Origin: DATFVJ01 sp963826515
Lineage (GTDB): Bacteria; Actinomycetota; Actinomycetes; Streptosporangiales; Streptosporangiaceae
Direction: 5' to 3'
DNA: 64,000 nt
Assembly (NCBI GenBank): GCA_963826515.1
Contig: CAWGXI010000009.1
Coordinates: 62,001 to 126,000 of the forward strand
The position numbers and the translations under genes are program-made. Shown piece after piece: positions 8,136 to 17,354 of the stretch. Every line of letters begins with the position of its first letter. Position 1 is the stretch's first letter. The notes under the pieces are model-generated. The model ran no database searches. It saw nothing but the letters and a program-made list of their open reading frames with translations, and was not told where the DNA came from.

Positions 8136-9202
8136 AAGGCGCGGCGACCGCCAAGCCAACGCTCGCGGTGGTCGGCGCCACCGGCGCGGTCGGCACGGTG
8201 ATGCTGGACCTGCTGTCGACGAGGGCGGATGTCTGGGGTGAAATCCGGCTGGTCGCCTCGCACCGCTCGGCCGGGACCAGGCTACGGGTCCGCGGTGAGG
8301 AACTAGAGGTCGCGGCGCTCGATGCGGACGTCTTCGACGGCGTGGATGTCGCGATGTTCGACGTGCCCGACGAGGTGTCGGCCACTTGGGCGCCGGCAGC
8401 GGCCAGGCACGGTGTCGTCGCCGTCGACAACTCCGGCGCGTTCCGGATGGACCCGGAGGTCCCGCTCGTCGTTCCCGAGATCAATCCGGAACAGATCGCG
8501 AATCGTCCCCGCGGGATCATCGCGAACGCCAACTGCACGACCCTCTCGCTGATCGTCGCCGTTGCTGCGCTGCACCGCGCTTTCGGCCTGCGTGAGATGG
8601 TGGTGGCCTCCTACCAGGCCGCTTCCGGGGCCGGCCAGGCCGGGATCGAGACGCTGTATGCCCAGTTCGGGAAGGTGGCAGGCAGCCGCACCCTTGGCCA
8701 GCGCGCAGGTGACCTGCGCGGCGTGGTCGGCGACTTCGGCCCGTTCCCCGCGCCGCTGGTGCTCAACGTGGTGCCGTGGGCTGGGTCGCTGACGGATGAC
8801 GGCTGGAGTTCGGAAGAGCTGAAGATCCGCAACGAGTCGCGGAAGATCCTCGGCCTGCCTCACCTCAAGGTATCGGCGACTTGCGTCCGGGTGCCCGTTG
8901 TCACCACGCACTCGGTCGCGGTGCACGCCGTATTCGACAGCGCGGTAAGCCGCGAAGAGGCACAGCACGTCCTGGCGAGCGCGCCGGGTGTCGTGCTTGC
9001 TGACGACCCAGAACACGGCGAGTTTCCCACGCCCGCCGACGTCGTCGGTACCGACCCGACCTGGGTCGGGCGGGTACGACGGTCACCCGACGACCCGCAC
9101 GGCCTCGACTTCTTCGCGTGCGGCGACAACCTCCGCAAGGGCGCCGCGCTAAATACGGCCCAGATCGCCGAGCTGGTCGCCGCTGAGATAGCCGTGCGCT
9201 GA
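8132..9202 (+). CDS. asd: Aspartate-semialdehyde dehydrogenase
   Basis: Reduces aspartyl phosphate to the semialdehyde with NADPH, right after lysC. The NADP-binding glycine loop VVGATGAVGTVMLDLL is at residues 13-28. The catalytic Cys135 lies in NANCTTLSL. The substrate-binding KVSATCVRVPVVTTHS is near 250. The 356-residue length is normal. The GTG start overlaps the lysC stop (GTGA), so the two are translationally coupled and should be made in step. Confidence 0.97.
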   Translation: MKGAATAKPTLAVVGATGAVGTVMLDLLSTRADVWGEIRLVASHRSAGTRLRVRGEELEVAALDADVFDGVDVAMFDVPDEVSATWAPAAARHGVVAVDNSGAFRMDPEVPLVVPEINPEQIANRPRGIIANANCTTLSLIVAVAALHRAFGLREMVVASYQAASGAGQAGIETLYAQFGKVAGSRTLGQRAGDLRGVVGDFGPFPAPLVLNVVPWAGSLTDDGWSSEELKIRNESRKILGLPHLKVSATCVRVPVVTTHSVAVHAVFDSAVSREEAQHVLASAPGVVLADDPEHGEFPTPADVVGTDPTWVGRVRRSPDDPHGLDFFACGDNLRKGAALNTAQIAELVAAEIAVR

Positions 9203-9274
9203 GCAAGGTGGCGCCAGGACGTGTCCCCACAAGGCCGGTGGACGTGGGCGCGGGCATTCGACAGGCTGTCCTAT

Positions 9275-9649
9275 GTGGACCACATCTTCACTGTCGGCGA
9301 GGCGCGCAGCGTCCTCCCGGAGGTGCGGGCGCTTGCCGGTGAGATGATCGCGATCCGCGCTGATCTCGTCGAGCTGGCCGGGGCGCTGCGCCAGGGCGAG
9401 CCATCGCCCGCGGGCGGGCTCGCGGAAAGGAAGGCGCTCGAAGCCCGTATGAACGAGCTTGCCGAGTGGTTTCCCGCGCGCGGCATCGAAATCAAGAGCC
9501 TCGCGCCCGTGCTGCTCGATTTCCCTGCCCGTTTCGATGGCGAGGAGGTCCTGCTGTGCTGGCTCGAAGGCGAGCAGGAACTCGGCTGGTATCACCGGCT
9601 GGAGTACGGCTTCGCCGGGCGGCGCCGCATTCCAGCCCACCTGGCCTGA
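9275..9649 (+). CDS. DUF2203 family protein
   Basis: Small protein of unknown function with the DUF2203 pattern: FTVGEARSVLPEVRALAGEM at the start, then the helical middle, then GIEIKSLAPVLLDFPARFDGEEVLLCWLEGE and ELGWYHRLEYGFAGRRRI at the end. I chose the GTG at 9275 because family members begin just before FTxxEA. A GTG at 9221 would add 18 residues that look unlike the family. It stands alone between asd and the convergent hisS. Confidence 0.85.
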   Translation: MDHIFTVGEARSVLPEVRALAGEMIAIRADLVELAGALRQGEPSPAGGLAERKALEARMNELAEWFPARGIEIKSLAPVLLDFPARFDGEEVLLCWLEGEQELGWYHRLEYGFAGRRRIPAHLA

Positions 9650-9751
9650 GCACCGTGAGCCCCGCGCCTGACGTCGCGGCGGCTCGCATCATCGGCCTGG
9701 CGGAGGCATCGGAACCCCCGCCTGCGCCACACGCGGCGGCACGCGGAGCCG

Positions 9752-11074
9752 TTAGGCTTCTGATACCGACGCCAGCCGGGCGAGGTGATCGCGGAGTCCC
9801 GCAGCCGGTACGGCTGTCTGGTCGCCTGTGATCATGTCACGAACCGTCACCACTCCTGCGGCGTGCTCAGTGCTGCCGTAGAGGAGGCACCAGCGGGCCC
9901 CCCGATCGCTGGCCCATCTGAGCTGCCGGCCGAGCTTGCCCGAGGAGCCGAGGTAGACGCTGGCGCGAAGGCCCGCGCTGCGAGCCGCGCTGGCGAAAGC
10001 GAAGCCCTGCGCGGCGTATTGGTCGCCAAGCACGGCCACCGCCACGTCGAGGCTGCCCGCTCCGTCACTGCCGCCGCCGGGGATCAGCGGAATGATCCGC
10101 TCGATGCCGAGCGACCCGCCGCACGCTGGCACGTCGGGGCCGCCGAGCGCCTCGATCAAGTGATCGTAACGCCCGCCTGATGCGATCGACCCTGGCACGC
10201 CCGGCGCGACCACCTCCCAGATCGGGCCGGTGTAATAGCTGAGGCCACGTACGAGTCGCGGGGTGAACACGATGCGGTCCTGCGGCATCAACGGGGTCAC
10301 CAGTTCGAGCATCCGGTCAATCTCCGCCAGGCCGGCCGCCCCGGCCTCGGTGGGCTCGAGTGCCGCGCGCACCGCCTTGACGGCGTCGTGCCCGGTCATC
10401 ACGCCCACCAGGTCCGCGGCCGTCCCGCCGGGCAGGCCGCGCGTGACAAGTTCGGCGATCACCTCATCGGGGGTGAGCTTGTCCAGCTTGTCCAGCGTGA
10501 TGAGCACACTGGGCCCGCGGTCTTCGGGGACTCCGAACGCTTCGAGCAATCCGGCAAGCGCGCGCCTGGAGTTGAGCAGAAAAGTGAAGTCGCCTATCCC
10601 AAGTTCGGTGAGCGCGTCGTTGACCGCGCAAAGGATCTCAGCGTCGGCCAGCAGGGAGGCCGAGCCAAGCGTGTCCAGGTCGCACTGGACGAACTCGCGG
10701 TAGCGGCCCTTCCCAGGCCGGTCGGCGCGCCAAACCGGGCCTATCGCGTACCGCTTGTACGGCGAGGGCAGGCGGCTCCCGTAGGCGGCGGCCACCCGCG
10801 CGAGCGGCACGGTCAGGTCGTAGCGGAGGGCTAGGTCTGCCTCGCCCGACGCCTCGTGCTCGCCGCGGCGCAGGATCTTGAAGATCAGCTTGTCGCCCTC
10901 GTCCCCGTACTTGCCTGTCAGCACGTCGAGCCGCTCGAATGCGGGCGTCTGCAACGGCTCGAACCCGAATCGCGCGAATACGTCCCGTATGATCCCGAAC
11001 GCGCGTTCGCGCACCTCAAGCTCGGCGGCAAGGAAATCACGTGTCCCCGACGGGGGATCGAACTGCGTTGGCAT
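9752..11074 (-). CDS. hisS: Histidyl-tRNA synthetase
   Basis: Class II aminoacyl-tRNA synthetase that charges tRNA-His. Visible are the N-terminal PPSGTRDFLAAELEVRER, motif 2 as RADRPGKGRYREFVQCDLD, the histidine-specific RGLSYYTGPIWE, motif 3 as GGSLGIERI, and a C-terminal anticodon-binding domain. The SGTRDF and KLIFKILRRGEHE features look closer to the eukaryote/archaeal-like branch than to the common bacterial one, where KGTxD is usual. The ATG at 11074 (MPTQFDPPSG) is preferred. An upstream ATG at 11110 adds 12 residues. Confidence 0.93.
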   Translation of the reverse strand: MPTQFDPPSGTRDFLAAELEVRERAFGIIRDVFARFGFEPLQTPAFERLDVLTGKYGDEGDKLIFKILRRGEHEASGEADLALRYDLTVPLARVAAAYGSRLPSPYKRYAIGPVWRADRPGKGRYREFVQCDLDTLGSASLLADAEILCAVNDALTELGIGDFTFLLNSRRALAGLLEAFGVPEDRGPSVLITLDKLDKLTPDEVIAELVTRGLPGGTAADLVGVMTGHDAVKAVRAALEPTEAGAAGLAEIDRMLELVTPLMPQDRIVFTPRLVRGLSYYTGPIWEVVAPGVPGSIASGGRYDHLIEALGGPDVPACGGSLGIERIIPLIPGGGSDGAGSLDVAVAVLGDQYAAQGFAFASAARSAGLRASVYLGSSGKLGRQLRWASDRGARWCLLYGSTEHAAGVVTVRDMITGDQTAVPAAGLRDHLARLASVSEA

Positions 11075-11237
11075 GCGCCCATGTTCCCCGACGGGGGCAG
11101 GTGCCGTCACATCGATTGGCCACTGCGCAGGTCAGCCCGAGCCGCGGAATACCATGCGCCCGCTTACGGTCGTTATCGGTGGCGCCTTGGCGACGGGCTT
11201 AGCGCCGTCTGTGCGGGGAAATCCGGGGAGGATCGTG

Positions 11238-11501
11238 ATGGTGACCGCCGGGCGCCGGACCGCGGATTACGCGGTGTGGACCCGTGTCGACGGCGCAGCG
11301 GGGCATCTGGACCTGCTCGACGCCAGGTTCAGCTGCCATCAGTACGCACCGCACACCCATCAGGAATTCGCCCTGGTCGTGTGCGTGGGCGGTGTGGAGA
11401 GCATCCGCTACCGGGGCGGCGTTCACTATGCAGGCCCTGGCCCGGTCGTCGTACTCGAGCCTGGCGAGGCTCACACCGGCATGGAAGCAGCGCTGCGGTG
11501 A
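11238..11501 (+). pseudogene. AraC-type cupin sensor domain, 3'-truncated
   Basis: The 87 residues match the N-terminal sugar/effector-binding cupin of AraC regulators: FSCHQYAPHTHQEFALVVCVGG, then GPGPVVVLEPGEAHTG. After EAHTGMEAALR the frame stops, exactly where the next gene begins (GTGA overlap). The AraC helix-turn-helix half is absent. A deletion has removed the 3' part and set the EamA gene against it. A weak GGGGAGGATC lies before the start. Confidence 0.75.
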
Positions 11502-12535
11502 CCCGCCGTGGCTGGGTGCTCTTCATGCTGATGGGCGTGATCTGGGGCATCCCCTATCTGCTGATCAAAGTCGCCGACGGCGGGGTCTCAGTGCCAGTTC
11601 TTGTCTTCGCCAGGACCGGGATAGGCGCACTCGTGCTGCTCCCCCTCGCGGTGCGCCGCCGCGAACTTGGCGTGATGCGCAGGCACTGGCGGTGGCTAGC
11701 GGTGTTCGCCATAGTTGAGATCATCCTGCCGTGGGCCCTGTTGTCCGACTCCGAGCGACAGCTGCCTAGCTCGCTGACCGGGATGCTCATCGCGTCGGTG
11801 CCGATCATCGGGGCGGTACTCGCGCGCCTGACCAGCGACAAAGATCGGCTCACCGTGGTGCGGTGGACCGGGCTCGCACTCGGTCTCGGCGGCGTGGTGC
11901 TGCTCGCAGGGCCGACGGCGCGCGGCGGCGACGCCTGGGCGGTAACGGAGGTGCTGCTCACGGCGCTCGGTTATTCGATCGGCCCGCTGATCGCCAGCCG
12001 CAAGCTGAGCGACGCCCCGAGCCTCGGCGTGAACGCCGTGTGCTTGTCGGCCGCGGCCTTGGTTTACGCACCGTTCGCGGCGCTGACCTGGCCGCATACC
12101 GTGCCGGATGGGAGCGTGATCGCATCCATCGTGGCACTCGGTGTGGTGTGCACGGGCGCTGCGTTCATGCTCTTCTTCGCGCTCATTGCGGAGGCCGGGC
12201 CGGCCCGGGCCACCGTGATCACTTACGTCAACCCCGCGGTTGCCGTCGCCCTTGGGGTGGCCGTGCTCGGTGAGCACCTGACACCCGTGATCGTGGTCTC
12301 CTTCGCGCTGATCCTGGCCGGATCCTTCTTCGCGACGCGGCCGGGCAGCGCCAGGGCGCGGGAACGGCCGCTGCCGCAGCCGGCCCAATCGATGCAGGAC
12401 ACGGCGACGGATCCCGCCGCCGTCGCGCTGACGGATCCCGCCGCCGCCGCGCTGACGGATCCCCCTGTGACGCCGGTTGCTGATGAGCCGTATGCGCCGG
12501 TCAGCAGCGAGTCGCTGACGAAAAGCGAGTCGTAG
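11498..12535 (+). CDS. EamA/DMT-superfamily transporter
   Basis: Inner-membrane exporter of the drug/metabolite transporter superfamily, with two EamA repeats. It starts MTRRGWVLFMLMGVIWGIPY, the usual first helix. About ten hydrophobic segments are seen, with the second repeat near VLLTALGYSIGPLIASRKLS. The last 60 residues are a non-membrane tail with TDPAAVAL/TDPAAAAL repeats from an approximately 27-bp DNA repeat. The GTG overlaps the truncated cupin gene. The substrate is unknown; amino acids or small metabolites are common for the family. Confidence 0.88.
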   Translation: MTRRGWVLFMLMGVIWGIPYLLIKVADGGVSVPVLVFARTGIGALVLLPLAVRRRELGVMRRHWRWLAVFAIVEIILPWALLSDSERQLPSSLTGMLIASVPIIGAVLARLTSDKDRLTVVRWTGLALGLGGVVLLAGPTARGGDAWAVTEVLLTALGYSIGPLIASRKLSDAPSLGVNAVCLSAAALVYAPFAALTWPHTVPDGSVIASIVALGVVCTGAAFMLFFALIAEAGPARATVITYVNPAVAVALGVAVLGEHLTPVIVVSFALILAGSFFATRPGSARARERPLPQPAQSMQDTATDPAAVALTDPAAAALTDPPVTPVADEPYAPVSSESLTKSES

Positions 12536-12542
12536 TGACCGG

Positions 12543-12719
12543 CTACTCGCCGGTCTGATCGTCGGTCGGCGCGCCAGGAGCGTTGGTCTTGACGGACTCG
12601 TTCCCGTTCAGTGCGGACCGCTTGCTCTCGTACGTCTCACCAGTCGCGATCACCTGGCCGTTGCTAGCGAGCAGATTGAAGTGGTACCTTCCGCTGCTGC
12701 CCTTCTTGAGCTCGAACAT
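12543..12719 (-). CDS. DUF1508 (YegP-like) small protein
   Basis: A 58-residue protein. The one-unit YegP/DUF1508 fold is clear: MFELKKGSSGRYHFNLLASN, GQVIATGETYESKRSALNG, NESVKTNAPGAP. The motif F(x)F.L.A.NGQ(x)I..SE.Y.SK.....GI.SV..NA is diagnostic. The family's function is poorly known. It reads toward the EamA gene and is alone on its strand. A 7-bp inverted repeat lies upstream (12793-12831). Confidence 0.9.
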   Translation of the reverse strand: MFELKKGSSGRYHFNLLASNGQVIATGETYESKRSALNGNESVKTNAPGAPTDDQTGE

Positions 12720-12792
12720 AAGCTGGCCCGAACCAGAACTCAGGCCCCCATGGGCGCGGCCGGCAGTGGGCTCCGGCGCATGATCCGCAGCC

Positions 12793-12831
12793 GTGTTAAG
12801 TTACCCGCAAATAGCGCAGGCAGGTTAACAC
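12793..12831. promoter_or_regulatory. Inverted repeat GTGTTAA...TTAACAC upstream of the DUF1508 gene
   Basis: Perfect 7-base arms (12793-12799 and 12825-12831) are separated by 25 bases, in a locally A/T-richer stretch about 75 bases before the DUF1508 start codon. This could be an operator or part of a promoter. No regulator can be named. Confidence 0.35.
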
Positions 12832-12870
12832 AATAAGGGATCATGGACCGGGCCGCCGCGTCCGCTGACA

Positions 12871-14277
12871 TCACACCCGGTACAGAACGTCGCAATACGT
12901 ACGCAGGATGTCGTCCACGTCGCCTCTGGTCTCAGGTACGGCCGCCATGCCGTAGACGGGAGCCAGGAGGCCGCCGCCCGGCTGCTCGCGGGCCAGGTCA
13001 ACAGATGCGCGCAGATCGCCGAGCAGCCGGGCGACGACTTTTTCCGCAGCGTGCCGCAGTGTGACGCACAGATGCACGGCGGGCGGAGACTGCAGCCCGT
13101 TCAGGCTCCAGCCGCGTTTCGTCATCTGATCGAGCACGTCGTAGATGTTGACCTCATCGGAGGTGAACGCGATCACCCAGAGCGGGTCACCGAGGACGCG
13201 CAGCCCGGGTGTTTCCGCGATGCCCTGGCGGATGGCCGCCGCAGTGGCGAGGACGCGGCGGGTGGCGTCGAGATAGCCATCCTCCCCGATCGTCACCATC
13301 GCGGCCCACGCCTGCGCGGAGAGGGCGCCCGGCCTGCTGCCAGCGAACGTAGCCGAGAAGTAGAGTCCGCCGGGCCAGTCGGTGGTGGCGAAGAACTGCC
13401 TGTCGCGTAGCTGCGGATCGCGCCACAGCAGCACAGACGTCCCCTTGGCGCCGTAACCGAACTTGTGCGTGTCGCAAGACATCGAGGTCACGCCGGGTAC
13501 CCGGAAGTCGAAAGGCGGCACGGGGTACCCGAGCCGCTCGGCCCAGGGCAGGACAAACCCGCCCAGGCACGAGTCGGTGTGGAAGCCAGTACCGTGCTCC
13601 GCCGCCAGCGCGGCCATCTCCTCGATCGGATCGGCCACGCCGTGCGGGAACTGCACCGCCGATCCGGCCACTGCGACGGTACGCTCGGTGAGCGCCGACC
13701 GTACCGCGGGAACATCCGCACGCATGTCGGCGCCGACCGGCACCTTCACCAGCCTCAGCCCGAAGTACTGTGCGGCCTTGCCGAAAGCAGCGTGCGCCGT
13801 CACCGGCAGGACGACCTCGGGCTCGGTGATGCCCCGTGTAGCCCGCGCGACGTCGCGGTAGGTGCGCATCGCGAGCAGGATCGACTCGGTTCCGCCCGAG
13901 GTCACCGTGCCGCACACAGCCGGAGCCGCGTCCGTCCCGCCATGCAGCATGGCCGACGTCATCGCGACCACCTCGGCCTCGAATTTGGCGATGCTCGGCC
14001 ACAGGTCCGCGTGCAGCGGATTCGCCTGGCTGAACAGCGCGTAGACCTGGTTCAGGAAATCGATGTGGTCGCGGCCGCCGTGGTAAACGGCGCCAGAGGC
14101 GAAGCCGTCCTCCCAGCGCAGCCGTTCTGCATCGGCCATGGACGCCAGTTCGGCCAGCACGCTGTCACGGTCGCGGCCATGTTCCGGCAGGTGCGAATGC
14201 GCGGGATAGCGGCCGCGGTACGGCTTGAGGTCGGGCTCAATCATGCTGGCGATCAGCTCGCGCTGCTCGGTGTCCAT
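12871..14277 (-). CDS. PLP-dependent group II decarboxylase / sphingosine-1-phosphate-lyase-like enzyme
   Basis: PLP enzyme of the DOPA-decarboxylase superfamily. The PLP lysine lies in SCDTHKFGYGAKG (Lys272 from the start used), with the Asp of HTDSCLGGF at about 235 and a phosphate-binding GTVTSGGTESILLAMR. The SCDTHKFGYGAKGTSVLLWR block and the HLCVTLRHA end are more like sphingosine-1-phosphate lyases than glutamate decarboxylases. The start at 14277 follows a strong GGAGGAG. It is divergent from nothing and lies downstream of the FGGY kinase on the same strand (67-base gap). The substrate is not determined. Confidence 0.85.
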   Translation of the reverse strand: MDTEQRELIASMIEPDLKPYRGRYPAHSHLPEHGRDRDSVLAELASMADAERLRWEDGFASGAVYHGGRDHIDFLNQVYALFSQANPLHADLWPSIAKFEAEVVAMTSAMLHGGTDAAPAVCGTVTSGGTESILLAMRTYRDVARATRGITEPEVVLPVTAHAAFGKAAQYFGLRLVKVPVGADMRADVPAVRSALTERTVAVAGSAVQFPHGVADPIEEMAALAAEHGTGFHTDSCLGGFVLPWAERLGYPVPPFDFRVPGVTSMSCDTHKFGYGAKGTSVLLWRDPQLRDRQFFATTDWPGGLYFSATFAGSRPGALSAQAWAAMVTIGEDGYLDATRRVLATAAAIRQGIAETPGLRVLGDPLWVIAFTSDEVNIYDVLDQMTKRGWSLNGLQSPPAVHLCVTLRHAAEKVVARLLGDLRASVDLAREQPGGGLLAPVYGMAAVPETRGDVDDILRTYCDVLYRV

Positions 14278-14344
14278 GAAACTCCTCCGAATCATCAGCG
14301 CCGGCGGAATCCCGCCGGATCCCGCCGCCTCACTGCGGATGCTC

Positions 14345-15955
14345 TCAGGGCCGGTTCAACCGCGCGTAAATGCGCCTGCCCTGCTTGTAGAAGTCCGTGA
14401 AGGCCCCGTACAACTCGTCGTAAAGCCCGCGATTGCGCGGATCGGGCTGGTACTCGGCCACCACGGGGACCAGCCGCGCCAGCTCCGCGGCGTCGGCCAG
14501 GCCCAGTGCGAGCAGGGCGACCATGGCGGCTCCGCGCACTCCTGCTTGCGCGGGATCGCGGACCTGCCTGATTACGCGGCCGAGCACGTCGGCGTGAATC
14601 TGGCACCACACGGCCGACCGCGCGCCGCCGCCGATGAAGGCGAGCGCAGGAAGTTCCCTGCGCGCGAACCTTTCGACGGCGTCAAGCAGCCAGCGCGAGT
14701 TGTACGCTACTCCTTCGAAACTCGCACGGACGAGGTCCTCCCTGGTCACGGCCAGGGACAGATTGTGGAAACCGCCGCGCACGGTATGGTCATCGACCGG
14801 CGTCCGCTCACCGTTCAGCCACGGCGTGAAGATGACCCGCCGGGCGCCGGGTGCCGCCTGAGCTGCCACGGTGTCCAGCATCCGGTACCCGTCAGCTGCC
14901 TGCCACCGCGGCGGATGCCCGTCCGGGCCAGCTGGGTCGTCCGCGTCGTGCGGGTCGTTTGCGGATCCCCCGCCAAAAAGCGTGTCCCGCGCGAATGTCA
15001 GGCACGCGCCAGCGGTCTCCTGCTCGTTCGCGATGAAATACCTGCCGGGGATGGCGGACGGCAGAGTGGTCTGGTTGCGTCGCACATCGGTCCTTTTCCA
15101 CGGGACATGACAGGACAGCCACGACGAGGTACCGATGTAGAGATGACCCGCGAAGTCTTCGACCGCCCCAGATCCGACGACGGCGGATGCCACATCGCCG
15201 GTCCCTGTGACCACGGGAGTGCCTGCCCGCAGGCCCCATTCGGCGGCGACGGCGGGGCGCAACTCGCCGATGACGGTCGCGGACGGAACCAGTTCAGGCA
15301 GGCGCTGTGGGTCGAGGCCGGAGATCCGCAGCAAGTCATTGTCGTACCTGACCCTGCGCAGGTCGCGGATGTCTGCGACCCAGTGCAGGGCAATGCAGTC
15401 AAAGGACGAGCAGGCGCGGCCGGTCAGCCGCAGGTTGAGGTAGTCCGCGGGTTCGAGGAAAACGCGTGTGGCGGCGTAGACATCGGGCCGCTCGGCGCGG
15501 ATCCAGCGAATGTGCGCGGTCGGATCCTTGCCGCTGTGGCCGGGCAGGCCGCCGGCCCGGGAGACGAACAGCCGCAACTTGCGCAGGTCATAACCGGCCA
15601 GGCGGATTCTGCCGCCTGTCACCTCGCCGATGTGGCGGGCGCCGCGCGAGTCCATCCAGATGACGGCGTTCATCAGATGGCGGCCATCGGCGCCCACAGC
15701 GACCGTGCCTGACCATTGCGCGGTTACGGCGACGGCGGCGACCGAGTCAAGCGGTACCGCGCCACGCGCGACCAGCGTCCTGACTGCGGCTGTGATCGAG
15801 CGCCACCAGTCGGCTGGATCCTGCTCCGCGGCGCCCCCAGGGCCGAGCAGCAAACTGACGGCGCCAGTTTCGCAGTCAGCCACCCTGGTGTCCGCGGCAA
15901 CGAACGCGACTTTGGGGCCGCTCGTGCCTAGATCCACCGCAAGTACGTGTTCCAT
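14345..15955 (-). CDS. FGGY-family carbohydrate kinase (xylulokinase-like)
   Basis: Sugar/polyol kinase of 536 residues. It has the N-terminal phosphate loop LAVDLGTSGPKVAFV, a first-domain AVTAQWSGTVAV, VIWMDSRGARH with the catalytic-region Asp, LYIGTSSWLSCHVPW, and the C-terminal LPALAFIGGGARSAVWCQIHADVLG motif typical of FGGY kinases. It is longer than most xylulokinases because of an acidic loop near residue 320 (SANDPHDADDPAGPDGHP). The specific sugar cannot be told. It is probably co-transcribed with the decarboxylase downstream. Confidence 0.87.
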   Translation of the reverse strand: MEHVLAVDLGTSGPKVAFVAADTRVADCETGAVSLLLGPGGAAEQDPADWWRSITAAVRTLVARGAVPLDSVAAVAVTAQWSGTVAVGADGRHLMNAVIWMDSRGARHIGEVTGGRIRLAGYDLRKLRLFVSRAGGLPGHSGKDPTAHIRWIRAERPDVYAATRVFLEPADYLNLRLTGRACSSFDCIALHWVADIRDLRRVRYDNDLLRISGLDPQRLPELVPSATVIGELRPAVAAEWGLRAGTPVVTGTGDVASAVVGSGAVEDFAGHLYIGTSSWLSCHVPWKRTDVRRNQTTLPSAIPGRYFIANEQETAGACLTFARDTLFGGGSANDPHDADDPAGPDGHPPRWQAADGYRMLDTVAAQAAPGARRVIFTPWLNGERTPVDDHTVRGGFHNLSLAVTREDLVRASFEGVAYNSRWLLDAVERFARRELPALAFIGGGARSAVWCQIHADVLGRVIRQVRDPAQAGVRGAAMVALLALGLADAAELARLVPVVAEYQPDPRNRGLYDELYGAFTDFYKQGRRIYARLNRP

Positions 15956-16396
15956 CGCCGCTTCCTAGCGATACCGGACCTGCTTAGTGACGCTGTGACG
16001 GTCACCAGCGTCACCGCAGCATCGCCGCGCGGTTAGGGCATTTGGTCCTGATGGCACGGGTGGGCGCGCGTGGGCTGCCTGGCCTGTGCCGCCTGGCCCG
16101 TGCTGCCTGGCCCGTGCTGCCTGGCCCGTGCTGCCTGGCCCGTGCTGCCTGGCCTGGGCCGCGTGGCCCGTGCTGCCTGGCCCGTGCTGCCCGGCCTGGG
16201 CCGCGTGGCCTGGGCCGCGTGGCCTGTGCTGCTTGGCACGCGCCTTTGGCCTGCGCTGGGACTTGCCGCTCCGCTGCCGCGCGGTGCGGGCCCGCTGCCG
16301 CGGTGCGGAAGCGTCGGAGGCGCCGCCGGGCGGGTACTGTGTCCCTATTGTCGGATTGCGCGCCGTGCGTTGTGCGCGCATAACGGGGGGTTGGGG
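15956..16396. other. Intergenic region dominated by a 14-bp minisatellite
   Basis: No credible gene. Long open frames on both strands are products of the tandem repeat at 16076-16240. The right end supplies the start region of the PAS/GAF pseudogene. Confidence 0.5.
16076..16240. repeat. 14-bp GC-rich tandem array
   Basis: The unit GCCTGGCCCGTGCT is repeated in near-perfect copies from 16091, then in variants with GGCCTGGGCCGCGT. The period of 14 is not a multiple of three, so the open frames across it (repeating AWPVLPGPCCLAR or RQHGPGSTGQA patterns) are not proteins. Confidence 0.9.
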
Positions 16397-17210
16397 ATGA
16401 ATCCGTCCCGTGATGAGGTCGGCGGGATAGATTCGGCCGCGTAGGAGGCCATGTTCGCGCAGGCCCTCGATGGCGTGATATTCACCACGCCAAGCGGCGG
16501 CGTCCTTGCTGCCAACCCTGCCGCGTGCGACCTGATGCGGATGACAGAGGACGAGATCCGGCGCTGTTTGCGGCATGGTATCGCAAATCCCGACGATCCC
16601 CGATGGCAGGCCGCCGTGGCCGCGCGCGACAAGCACGGCAAGGCGCGAGCGGAGCTTTCGCTGCGGCGGCGATGGCACACAATTTGTGGCCGACCTTTCG
16701 TCGGCCATCATTGACGGGGCAGGTAGCCCTCGGAACTGCATCATCTTCCGTGACATCACCCCGAGGTGGTGGGCGGAGCAGCGGCTGTGCGCCACGAACG
16801 AGCTGAGCCGAGCCGTGCTCGCGGGTGAGCCGCCTGCCACGATCATGGCAATCGCCGCCGAGCATGCCCGGCAGATGGTCAGCGCCACCCATGGCTGCGT
16901 GCTCACGGTCGGCCAGCAGCCCGGATCGATCGTGGTCGCGGCCGCGACCGGCACGGGCGTCGCGCCTTTCCTGGGCGCGGAGTACCTTCCCGGGACTGGG
17001 AGTGTCATGAAGGCAGGCCGTCCCGTCATCATCGCCGAACTGTCCGCGCATCCGGCCATCTCCAGTGATGTCAGCGGAATCCGCCTCGGTCCCACCATGA
17101 TGGCCCCGATGACCTCGGCCGACCGTGACTTCGGAATGCTTGTCGTGGCCCGGCCAGTGGCCGCCGCGCCCTTCGGCGATGACGAGTTGGAGCCCCCGCC
17201 GATCAGCCGG
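16397..17210 (+). pseudogene. PAS-GAF sensor protein remnant
   Basis: The ATG at 16397 follows GGGGGTTGGGG. The frame meets TAG at 16442-16444, then continues EAMFAQALDGVIFTTPSGGV and AANPAACDLMRMTEDEI, a PAS fold. One base is missing near 16667, after which the other frame gives GDGTQFVADLSSAIIDG, CIIFRDITPRWWAEQRL and a GAF domain (VLTVGQQPGSIVVAAATG to DFGMLVVARP). It stops at FGDDELE, so the output domain (kinase or GGDEF) is lost. It carries one nonsense codon, one frameshift and a 3' truncation, so it is non-functional. Confidence 0.8.
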
Positions 17211-17354
17211 CGATCAGCTGACTATCGGTGTTCGCGCGGCCCGGCAGGCCGGTTCCAAGGCCGATCCATAACGGCTCACGCGCTGTGTCACGTGCCGGCC
17301 CGTGCCGTCACCCGCTGGGGATGAGGACACAAATTGCAACCGGCGGTCGCCTCA

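Noticed and set aside
16076..16240. Protein-like repeats in several frames
   Set aside because: The DNA period is 14, so the frame cycles. It is a noncoding minisatellite.
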